A stretch of 12,741 nt of DNA. Source: SZUA-22 sp039714835. Its GTDB lineage: Bacteria; Bacteroidota; Ignavibacteria; Ignavibacteriales; Melioribacteraceae. The position numbers were made by a program, and so were the translations under genes. Below the pieces are notes generated by a model. That model did not search any database. It was given only the letters and a program-made list of their open reading frames with translations, and was not told where the DNA came from. The first letter of the stretch is position 1. Each line of letters begins with the position of its first letter. Of the stretch, positions 1 through 6,925 are shown in pieces. The stretch lies in contig JBDLIN010000101.1 of NCBI GenBank assembly GCA_039714835.1, positions 1-12,741 of the forward strand, read 5' to 3'.

Positions 1-1907
1 TTTGCAGCTCTCGACCAATTATGTGATCCAGTAATCACTTGTGGATCTGAATAAGGATTTGCAGCATCTACTGTTCCAAATTTGTGATGAAGTTTATTTC
101 CAGTCGTCTGATCAAAAACCTCTCCCGGAAATAAGTTCTGAAGATTACTAAATTCTGAACCTTGATTTAATGCATCAGCTATAATCCCTCGTCCATCATT
201 CATAAAATAGTTGTTATGTCTAGCTTCAATTGCACTATATATTGGATCACTTGTAAAAGCTAATAATGCAAAATAGACTGACGTATCAGCAGTGAGTATT
301 GAATTAACAATATGAGATTCAGTTTGGTCCGATGGGCTAAAATACGACTCAACTTCAATTCCACCAATTGTAAAGCTATGTGTTGTATTATCTATTTTAT
401 TACTTCCAAACTTTGCATTATTAGGATTAGGGGTGTCTGTACTGCTCCCCCACATCTCTTCAAATTCAATTGTGTAAGTCTCTGCGAGAGATGGATCGTT
501 AATCTCGACAACATTGTTAAGCCACGTCAATTCTATCGAAGTCCAATTCCATGAACCCATCCAAACCCAATCATTTGTGAGTTCATCATCCCTCGCATCG
601 ATTACTGCAAATTTATTGTGCATTATCCCAACATTATCAGGTTTAGGACTCATTAAAATTCCCGCATTTAGTAACGCTTGGGCACCGGATTGTATCGGAT
701 CTCTACTCTCATAAACAAATCTAACTTTTACTCCTCGATTTTTTGCAGCAATAATTGCCTGTTCTACATCGGGCAATCCAAAGAAGCTGTAGAGTGCTAT
801 ATCAATCGAATACTCAGCTTGATTAATTCTTTGAATAACCAGCTCTTGAAAATCGACATTTCCATTAGCTTCATTCCCTGGAATTGCAACGCTATGATCT
901 ACGTCAAAATTAAAATAAACATTAATTGCTCCGGTTACTGGGTTTGAAGATGCAGTAACAATAGTTTTTAATGAGCTTTCACTTGTGCCGACATCATTTG
1001 TTGAGTATGCTTTGTAATAATATTTGGTAAACTCATCTAATCCTGTGATCTCAACCATATGTTCCGTGGTATCAGTATCTAAAACGATTGTGTCTAATTC
1101 GAGACTCTCAGTTTTTCCGTATCTTACTTCGCTGTTTCCATTACGTGCAGTCTTAAAATATACAGTGAATGAATTGGTTGTTATATTCGTTCCAATAACA
1201 GGAGTAAGAACTATTGGGACATCATCGCTGATTAAATCATCTATCGAACGAGGTAGAATTTGATAACCAGAATTATATGGAGTGTTATATTTAAATTGTC
1301 CAACAACACCAATAATATCAATTTTTCCTGAAGGAATTGGAGAACCAACAAGTGTTGAAACATCTGTATCAATTCTCAATATTAATGATCCGCTTGAATC
1401 TGAAATTGAATAATTTTCATTACCTGTAAAATATCCGCTTCCATTTATTGTTACCCCTTTTATCAAAACTAACTTGCTTTCATAAAGCTCAAAGCCATTC
1501 CAATTCTGAGTTGCAATTTGGCTTAAGGTTACTACTTGCGGTTCAACTGAGTTACCAGAAGATAAAATAGTAGGTGCTACACCATTTAACTGGGTTAAGC
1601 CATTATAATGAGTTAATGAAGAGGTTATCACTACTGAATCACCAATATTAACAGCATTTGCAAAAGCAGAACCATAAATGCTAATACCTGCACTACTATC
1701 TTGAATTGAAGCTGGTCCGTCACCATTATTTCCAAATTGATTGCTTGAAGTAACAATTCCTTTAACAGTAACGTTTTGATCAATTAACTTTGGAACACCA
1801 GTCGCATCGTTTTCCCTAATACTTAATATTGGGACAGAAGTTTGTGCATATAAAATTATATTGCTTGCTAATAGTAATATCAGCAATTGAATTATTTTAT
1901 TTTTCAT
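1..1907 (-). CDS. Secreted phospholipase D-superfamily protein with OB-fold and FN3 modules (3' end cut by window)
   Basis: I translated this frame by hand: 635 codons read open from ATG 1907 to the window edge, so the C-terminus is missing. It opens with a signal peptide (MKNKIIQLLI, then a hydrophobic run, predicted cleavage after LYA near residue 21). Residues about 30-118 and 140-225 look like two OB-fold modules of the kind found in secreted nucleases and DUF5689-like proteins (IQDSSAGISIYG; ISDSSGSLILRI). Residues about 232-320 look like an FN3 module ending in YYYKAYSTNDVG. The catalytic part starts near 328 and carries two HxKxxxxD motifs: H430/K432/D437, followed by GSWNWTS at 451-457, and H607/K609/D614, followed by GSHNWS at 627-632. 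Known for the family: the two motifs form one active site with a phospho-histidine intermediate cleaving phosphodiesters. Whether the substrate is DNA or lipid cannot be read from the sequence. The start sits 8 bases after the preceding gene's stop, with a good Shine-Dalgarno. A T9SS domain beyond the edge is likely but unseen. Confidence 0.9.
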   Translation of the reverse strand, partial: MKNKIIQLLILLLASNIILYAQTSVPILSIRENDATGVPKLIDQNVTVKGIVTSSNQFGNNGDGPASIQDSSAGISIYGSAFANAVNIGDSVVITSSLTHYNGLTQLNGVAPTILSSGNSVEPQVVTLSQIATQNWNGFELYESKLVLIKGVTINGSGYFTGNENYSISDSSGSLILRIDTDVSTLVGSPIPSGKIDIIGVVGQFKYNTPYNSGYQILPRSIDDLISDDVPIVLTPVIGTNITTNSFTVYFKTARNGNSEVRYGKTESLELDTIVLDTDTTEHMVEITGLDEFTKYYYKAYSTNDVGTSESSLKTIVTASSNPVTGAINVYFNFDVDHSVAIPGNEANGNVDFQELVIQRINQAEYSIDIALYSFFGLPDVEQAIIAAKNRGVKVRFVYESRDPIQSGAQALLNAGILMSPKPDNVGIMHNKFAVIDARDDELTNDWVWMGSWNWTSIELTWLNNVVEINDPSLAETYTIEFEEMWGSSTDTPNPNNAKFGSNKIDNTTHSFTIGGIEVESYFSPSDQTESHIVNSILTADTSVYFALLAFTSDPIYSAIEARHNNYFMNDGRGIIADALNQGSEFSNLQNLFPGEVFDQTTGNKLHHKFGTVDAANPYSDPQVITGSHNWSRAA

Positions 1908-1912
1908 TTTTA

Positions 1913-1917
1913 TCCTT
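1913..1917 (-). promoter_or_regulatory. Shine-Dalgarno of the PLD-family gene
   Basis: On the minus strand AAGGA stands 5 bases before ATG 1907 and overlaps the TAA stop (1918-1916) of the upstream beta-propeller gene. The overlap suggests that ribosomes finishing the upstream gene can re-initiate here. It supports the chosen start, which also opens directly into a signal peptide. Confidence 0.65.
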
Positions 1918-3007
1918 AATCTATATCTGTTGAAAGAATGAATCTTAAAATTCGGTTATTATCGGTATCTAGCACATAAAGCGTTCTATCATGGAAGGCA
2001 ACCGCATGTGGTGAGGCCATGATGTCAGTACCACCAAATGATTCCATTTCATCACCAAAGGTGTTGAATTTATAAATACTATCTTTTTCTGCATCAGCAA
2101 CATAAATATTACCCGCTTCATCTACTGCAGCATCTTCCGGGGCTCCAAATTTTCCAATTTCCATCATATCGGCAGAAACATCTAAATTACTAAAATACTT
2201 TCCTTTGTCAATCCCAGATGAAATATATTTTAGCCATTGTACTTTAAAATTGTTATTACCAGTATAAGTCACCAGTATGTCATAACTATTTTTGTTTACA
2301 GAAGTTAGTGAACTTATCCCATTTGCAGAGACTAATCCTGTACCTTCGGATTCAATAAATGCTAATCGATCAAAATCTTGATACCCAATTCTATTGAATA
2401 CTCTTATACTATTATCCGGATCAGATGTACCTGAATTTATTGGTCCAACTCTGGAGACATAACCCGAATTATCAATAAAAGAACAAACACCAGTATATTT
2501 TCTATCGGGCTTTGAAAAATCAAAAGAGGATTTAGGGATTAATCTTTTTACTTTCGCACTTTTAATATTATGTCCAACTTCATGTAAATCAACTAAATAA
2601 ACCGCACTGAATGTAATATTCTCAGAATTAATTAGCGTATCAAATTCAGCTACAATTATTAACTCCAATTTATAATTTTGAGAAATCGAAGAAGGTTTTT
2701 TTACAGATAAATCACCTAAAAATTCACCTGCAATATTTAACATTACAATTCTATCATTATCAGTATCAGCGACATAAATAAAAGGTTCATTTCCTACAAT
2801 CATATCTTGAGGATTGTTAAAACCTGTCCATACCGGTGATTGTTGAATATAAAGAGTATCACCAATATTATTTTGATCATTCCCATCAAGTGATGATGTG
2901 ACTTCACTAATATCAAATTTATCAGTACAACTAAAAACTATAAAAGAGATCAATACAAATGAGATTATTCTCTTAATCATACTATCATATTTAGATAAAT
3001 AAAACAT
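1916..3007 (-). CDS. NHL-repeat beta-propeller lipoprotein
   Basis: A 363-residue protein with a lipoprotein signal: a hydrophobic run ends in IVFSC, with Cys27 the likely lipidated residue. NHL-type blades are visible at about 66-98 (FIYVADTDNDRIVMLN), 285-317 (GNIYVADAEKDSIYKFN) and 331-357 (TLYVLDTDNNRILRF). The middle is divergent but probably completes a propeller of about six blades. NHL propellers are usually binding or scaffolding domains, and no catalytic residues are evident. The start is uncertain: ATG 3007 lies 4 bases after the upstream stop, whereas ATG 2980 gives a more typical signal peptide (MIKRIISFVL, lipid Cys at 18). Neither has a clear Shine-Dalgarno. The gene sits between the PorV-like and PLD genes with gaps of 4 and 8 bases, so it is very probably co-transcribed with them. 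Its partner or ligand is unknown. Confidence 0.85.
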   Translation of the reverse strand: MFYLSKYDSMIKRIISFVLISFIVFSCTDKFDISEVTSSLDGNDQNNIGDTLYIQQSPVWTGFNNPQDMIVGNEPFIYVADTDNDRIVMLNIAGEFLGDLSVKKPSSISQNYKLELIIVAEFDTLINSENITFSAVYLVDLHEVGHNIKSAKVKRLIPKSSFDFSKPDRKYTGVCSFIDNSGYVSRVGPINSGTSDPDNSIRVFNRIGYQDFDRLAFIESEGTGLVSANGISSLTSVNKNSYDILVTYTGNNNFKVQWLKYISSGIDKGKYFSNLDVSADMMEIGKFGAPEDAAVDEAGNIYVADAEKDSIYKFNTFGDEMESFGGTDIMASPHAVAFHDRTLYVLDTDNNRILRFILSTDID

Positions 3008-3011
3008 TTAT

Positions 3012-3989
3012 TTATAAACCCAGTGTTATAGAAAATCTGTGTGCTGAACCTAGTCTCTCAAAGTTAACAAAGGAATAATCAAGAGTAAATTTTGCTAAGT
3101 CCAAATCAATGTTAAAGCCTGCACCAAGAGAAATATCCTGCTCATCAGCATTAAACTTATATCCACCTCGTAGGAAAAACATTCGATTCCATGCGTATTC
3201 AAGTCCAGTTGAAACATTTTCACTATTATCATTTGGATGATTCAGCTGAAATGATGACGTAATTCTATGATTTTCTGTTTCATAAGGTTCAAATGCAAAG
3301 CCAATTCTAAACATAGTTGGAGGCGAAAAGGACTGCCATTTATCATTTGTTCTTCCTCCCCAAAGCTGTACTTCTCCATCCGGTGCTAATTCATTACCAA
3401 AATTAGTAATAGTGACAGCAAACCGAGTAGATCCTAGTCCAGTCCAGTAATATGTACCTATGTCTACTAAAATCCCACGCATCTTTAACTTATCAAGAGT
3501 TTCCTCAAAATATCTAATAGTAGCACCAAAACTAAATTGTTCTGTCATTTTCCTTGAGTATGTTATTCCAAACGCGATATCACCAAATGAGAAGTATTCG
3601 CCAGTGCCAAATGGATTAACTTCGGTTGTGACTTTCATGTCTTCCATGTGTAGTGCAGTCACAGATAAACCAATCGCATCATTAGAGGACAGATGATAAC
3701 TACCACCAAGAAACTCATGTCCAATATCAACAATCCAATTATTATGAGAAAACATTACTTCATCATCATCCGAAAGAACTAGTCCAGCAGGATTCCAGTA
3801 TAGTGAAGAAACGTCATTTGCAACCGCAATAAATGCATCTCCCATAGCAGTTGCTCTTCCACCAACTCCAATCTTGAGAAATTGAGCCGTAGAGATACCA
3901 GCTCTCTGCCCTCCTAGGGTTGGGAATAGCTGTGCATTGCTTTCTATTGTTATAATTAGCAGCGATATTATTATTAAAAACTTTCTCAT
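3012..3989 (-). CDS. PorV/PorQ-family outer-membrane beta-barrel protein
   Basis: A 325-residue protein with a signal peptide ending near SNA-Q (residue 19). It carries the family signature at residues 43-70: GGRATAMGDAFIAVANDV, then SSLYWNPAGL. Alternating beta-strand patterns run to the C-terminus, which ends FSITLGL as outer-membrane barrels do. The length fits the family. Known: PorV is a FadL-like barrel of the type IX secretion system that carries cargo from the SprA translocon to the attachment complex. Family members outside the core T9SS locus are often of unknown function. I therefore call the family and not PorV itself. The neighbours include at least two proteins with T9SS-type C-terminal domains, so a cargo-linked paralog is plausible. 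ATG 3989 begins a proper signal peptide. It has no close Shine-Dalgarno (AAGG lies 17 bases upstream), and its leader is made of repeat sequence. Confidence 0.9.
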   Translation of the reverse strand: MRKFLIIISLLIITIESNAQLFPTLGGQRAGISTAQFLKIGVGGRATAMGDAFIAVANDVSSLYWNPAGLVLSDDDEVMFSHNNWIVDIGHEFLGGSYHLSSNDAIGLSVTALHMEDMKVTTEVNPFGTGEYFSFGDIAFGITYSRKMTEQFSFGATIRYFEETLDKLKMRGILVDIGTYYWTGLGSTRFAVTITNFGNELAPDGEVQLWGGRTNDKWQSFSPPTMFRIGFAFEPYETENHRITSSFQLNHPNDNSENVSTGLEYAWNRMFFLRGGYKFNADEQDISLGAGFNIDLDLAKFTLDYSFVNFERLGSAHRFSITLGL

Positions 3990-4002
3990 TATTTTTTTCT
4001 TA

Positions 4003-4105
4003 GTGTCCTTAGCGAATACTTCGTGTTCCCTGCCTGCCGGCAGGCAGGTTTGCGGTTAGTCTTTTTTTTAAACGCAAAGTTCGCAGAGTTTATCGCTGAG
4101 AACAC
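4003..4105. repeat. Composite imperfect inverted repeat between receptor and PorV-like genes
   Basis: The left arm (4003-4028 plus 4049-4058) and the right arm (4069-4105, reversed) align. GTGTCCTTAGCGA pairs with GTGTTCTCAGCGA, and TTTGCGGTTA with TTTGCGTTTA; the stretch between these blocks is weaker. The loop is 4059-4068. The left arm is interrupted by a perfect 20-bp GC-rich palindrome lying between the two conserved blocks. The sequence style (TTTGCG, CTTAGCG, CGCAAAG words) resembles dispersed noncoding repeats I recall from FCB-group and other genomes. The element fills most of the 125-base gap, and its transcript could form a long hairpin between the receptor and PorV-like messages. 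It carries no reading frame of its own. Confidence 0.7.
4029..4048. repeat. Perfect 20-bp GC-rich palindrome
   Basis: The sequence is CCTGCCTGCC followed by GGCAGGCAGG, a perfect palindrome with 16 G/C of 20 in an otherwise AT-rich window. The flanking bases (4028 C, 4049 T) do not extend the symmetry. As RNA it would fold to a stem of about 8 pairs. Its position inside one arm of a larger inverted repeat suggests later insertion. There is no T-run directly after it on either strand, so it is not a standard intrinsic terminator. Confidence 0.85.
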
Positions 4106-4114
4106 AAATAATAT

Positions 4115-6925
4115 TTAAAATCTTAAATTTACTCCAAATTTTATATTTCTTATTGTTAAATATCTAGCTGGATTATATGGGTACGGTGATAACGGCGCTT
4201 GCAAATCTGGATATAAAGGATCATTCCATGATGAAGGAGTCGGTTCGCCTGATTCATAAGCTTTACCTGTAACCGGATTAATAATTGCTGAATTTTCAGT
4301 ATCAAATAAATTATTTATTTCAACAAAAATTGAAAAATTTAATCCTGCAAGTTGAAAATACTTTTCGATGTTCATATCAACCCAAAACCAATTATCACCA
4401 ACCTCACCAAGAACATTATTTCTATCATATACATATTCAGGACGACCATCAATATCATAATTGTTAGTAAAAACATAAGGAGTATATCTTTTACCAGACT
4501 GGTAAAACACTCTGCAATAAATATTTATATCATCAAGAATTCCTGGAGCAAAACCAAACAATGGTTTTCCCCTTTCAATGTAAAAATTAAAACTGCTATT
4601 TATTGTGAAAGGCCTATCCCAAGACATGTATTCTTCTTTAATACTTTCATCCAAATCCCCACGGAGAATTAAAACTCCTTCTTCAGCTGATGAGCTTTTA
4701 CCAGTTACAATGGCATATGAAAGTGATAGCATTCCATTAAACCAGTTACCAATTCTCTTTTTATATTCAATTTCAACACCTCTCGATTTTGCATAATCTA
4801 AATTTGCATATGTAGTAAAAGATTTAGTTGCAAAACGAGCAGATGTGATCTTTGCTGTTCTTGTTCTAATATAATCAAATATGTCCTTATAATAAGCTGT
4901 TACTGTAAGTACATCATCAGTTGAAAATTGATTTTTTATACCCAATTCATATGCAACTGTTGTCTCTGCATCTAAATTTGGGTTACCAAAACTTTGAAAA
5001 GAAGATTGAGCATTTGTCGGACTTAATTTTGCATAAACATATTTTGGATTTGGCCATTTACTAAAGTGCCCGTAAGAGAAAAATAACACCTGGTTATCTG
5101 TAATTGGATGTGAGATACCTAATCTTGGACTTAAACGTGCTTTGAATCTATTTCCATTAAACCATTTGAATGTATCTTCTTTATATTGCTCCCTTATTTC
5201 ATCAGGAATTGTTATTACGTCAGGATTATCAACAGCATCATCAACATATTTGCCCGGGAACCAATAATCTAAACGAAGTCCAAAATTAAGAATCATACCA
5301 CTAAAATTTATATTGTCCTGAGCATAGAACGATCCTTTAGCAGGATGAACTTTATAAATATCATTGTTTAATCCTAATTCTCCAATCCAAGGTTTATAAA
5401 TATCAATAACTTGCATTTCCTGAAATATTAAATTGAATCCAGCTTTGAATTTATTTTTTTCATCAAAGAAATTAGTAAGATCGCCTTTTAAAGAGAATTC
5501 ATCAATATAATGATCACGCCAAGTATATGGATTTCCGACATCCCAAAATCCATCACCCGGAATTACACCAACGTGTTCACTGCCCTCATTATAATATTCA
5601 ATTGGGAATGTTACAATATCTTTTGGTTCAGTATATTCATACCAATATTTGCCGTTTGCATCGGCTCTAAGATTTGAGAAAAATTTATTTAATTTTATGG
5701 TATAAAATGTACTTGAATTTAAGGTGTGAGTCCAAGTAACTGAATTATAGGTATTGTTATGTGTAAATACATTTGCTTCATTCAAATTATATTGGAACTT
5801 ATATTGATATCCAGGACTAGGTTCAACGTATTCCAAATTAGATTGAAGCGATTGGGAATTTTGGTTTATACTTACCGACTGATTGAATGAATATGCTAAC
5901 TTCATTGTTGGAGATAGAGAATAAGTCAGTTTGCCTAACCAAAACCAGCTATTTTCTGCTCTTGGGGCAAATTTGGTCCCATGAAATGTTGATGAATATA
6001 ATTGCTTTGCTGAAGGTTTATAATATCCTTGCGTGATACCATCACTTATCCCCATGTAAAAGCTTGCAAAGAATGTTAGTTTACCTGGAATCTGAATTCC
6101 TAATGCAGGAATTAAAAATGTAGTGATCGGTTCAGGACCACTTAAATTTGCTTCTGCAACATCTAAATTGAATACATGCAGTGATGATTTATTACCAAAG
6201 TTATCCCGCTTGTAAGAAAGTGAGCCAGAGTATAATTCTCTACCTTCTCTAGTTTTCACATTAATGACTCCTGAAGTGGCTTGTCCATATTCCGCATTAA
6301 AACCACCAGTAATAACCTCAACCTCTTCAATTGCATTAGCGCTAAGTTGAAGCCCAAATCCGGTTCCTGCAAGTGGATCTTGTACTGAAACTCCATCCAG
6401 AAGAAACGCAGTTTCGTAAGATCTACCTCCTCTAATATGAATTGCATTATCTGATTGAATAACACCTGCTTGTTGAGAAACCAAATCCTTAACATTTTCA
6501 ATTACTGCAACTTCAATCTCTTCCCTACTAATAGATTTTATACTCTGTGTTTCTTCTGCATCAACTAGTGGTTTTTCACCTACTACTACAACGTCCTGTT
6601 CCATAGTAAGAACAGTTACTTCCATTTTTATATCAAGTTGAGTACTTCGATTAGCAACAACTTCAATACCCGTAAAAAGCATTTGTTTAAAACCAATAAG
6701 GGTAGCTTTAACATTGTAGGTTCCCGGAGTGATTCCTTCTATCACATAATTACCATCTAAATCTGTAGCTGCACCATAGTAAGTACCCTCAAGTATAATG
6801 TTTACACTTGGAAGCGGTTCTTTCAAATTTTTATCAATAATCTGGCCTATTATTTTACCAGTATTCTGAGCTTGGACTACCCAAGAACTTGTTAGTAAAA
6901 GAAATATGATTAAGATTTTTTTCAC
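4115..6925 (-). CDS. TonB-dependent outer-membrane receptor with carboxypeptidase-regulatory domain
   Basis: A 936-residue protein with a signal peptide (MKKILIIFLLLTSSWVVQA, cleavage near 19). Residues about 23-105 form a CarboxypepD_reg-like beta-sandwich (GKIIGQIIDKNLKEPLPSVN, then ATDLDGNYVIEGITPGTY). The VVVVGE stretch at 112-117 is followed by the plug domain at about 125-228, with IRGGRSYETAFLLDG and AEYGQATSGVINVKT. The rest is a beta-barrel rich in aromatic strands, ending in the terminal Phe of KFGVNLRF. Known role: ligand uptake across the outer membrane driven by TonB-ExbBD. The substrate cannot be told. No SusD-like gene follows; instead the gene overlaps a lipoprotein gene by 4 bases (GTGA). 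The start is GTG at 6925, fixed by the signal peptide immediately after it. I call it a general receptor of this class rather than a SusC, because no SusD partner is present. Confidence 0.95.
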   Translation of the reverse strand: MKKILIIFLLLTSSWVVQAQNTGKIIGQIIDKNLKEPLPSVNIILEGTYYGAATDLDGNYVIEGITPGTYNVKATLIGFKQMLFTGIEVVANRSTQLDIKMEVTVLTMEQDVVVVGEKPLVDAEETQSIKSISREEIEVAVIENVKDLVSQQAGVIQSDNAIHIRGGRSYETAFLLDGVSVQDPLAGTGFGLQLSANAIEEVEVITGGFNAEYGQATSGVINVKTREGRELYSGSLSYKRDNFGNKSSLHVFNLDVAEANLSGPEPITTFLIPALGIQIPGKLTFFASFYMGISDGITQGYYKPSAKQLYSSTFHGTKFAPRAENSWFWLGKLTYSLSPTMKLAYSFNQSVSINQNSQSLQSNLEYVEPSPGYQYKFQYNLNEANVFTHNNTYNSVTWTHTLNSSTFYTIKLNKFFSNLRADANGKYWYEYTEPKDIVTFPIEYYNEGSEHVGVIPGDGFWDVGNPYTWRDHYIDEFSLKGDLTNFFDEKNKFKAGFNLIFQEMQVIDIYKPWIGELGLNNDIYKVHPAKGSFYAQDNINFSGMILNFGLRLDYWFPGKYVDDAVDNPDVITIPDEIREQYKEDTFKWFNGNRFKARLSPRLGISHPITDNQVLFFSYGHFSKWPNPKYVYAKLSPTNAQSSFQSFGNPNLDAETTVAYELGIKNQFSTDDVLTVTAYYKDIFDYIRTRTAKITSARFATKSFTTYANLDYAKSRGVEIEYKKRIGNWFNGMLSLSYAIVTGKSSSAEEGVLILRGDLDESIKEEYMSWDRPFTINSSFNFYIERGKPLFGFAPGILDDINIYCRVFYQSGKRYTPYVFTNNYDIDGRPEYVYDRNNVLGEVGDNWFWVDMNIEKYFQLAGLNFSIFVEINNLFDTENSAIINPVTGKAYESGEPTPSSWNDPLYPDLQAPLSPYPYNPARYLTIRNIKFGVNLRF
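6922..6925 (-). other. GTGA stop/start overlap between lipoprotein and receptor genes
   Basis: The TGA stop of the lipoprotein gene (6924-6922) and the GTG start of the receptor (6925-6923) share bases. Such 4-base overlaps usually mean translational coupling. That implies balanced production and, by inference, a shared function. Confidence 0.85.

Noticed and set aside
4029..4048. The GC-rich palindrome as an intrinsic terminator
   Set aside because: No T-run follows it on the transcribed strand. The nearby T-run at 4062-4069 reads as A on the minus strand and lies upstream of the palindrome in transcription order.
4352..4672. Plus-strand open frame of 106 codons, the longest on that strand
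   Set aside because: It lies wholly inside the receptor gene on the other strand, has no start signal or domain, and its composition is the mirror of the real gene. The other plus-strand frames fail for the same reasons.
4115..6925. The receptor as a SusC of a SusCD pair
   Set aside because: No SusD-like protein is next to it. The adjacent lipoprotein has beta-sandwich and GATase-like domains rather than the helical TPR-type SusD fold.
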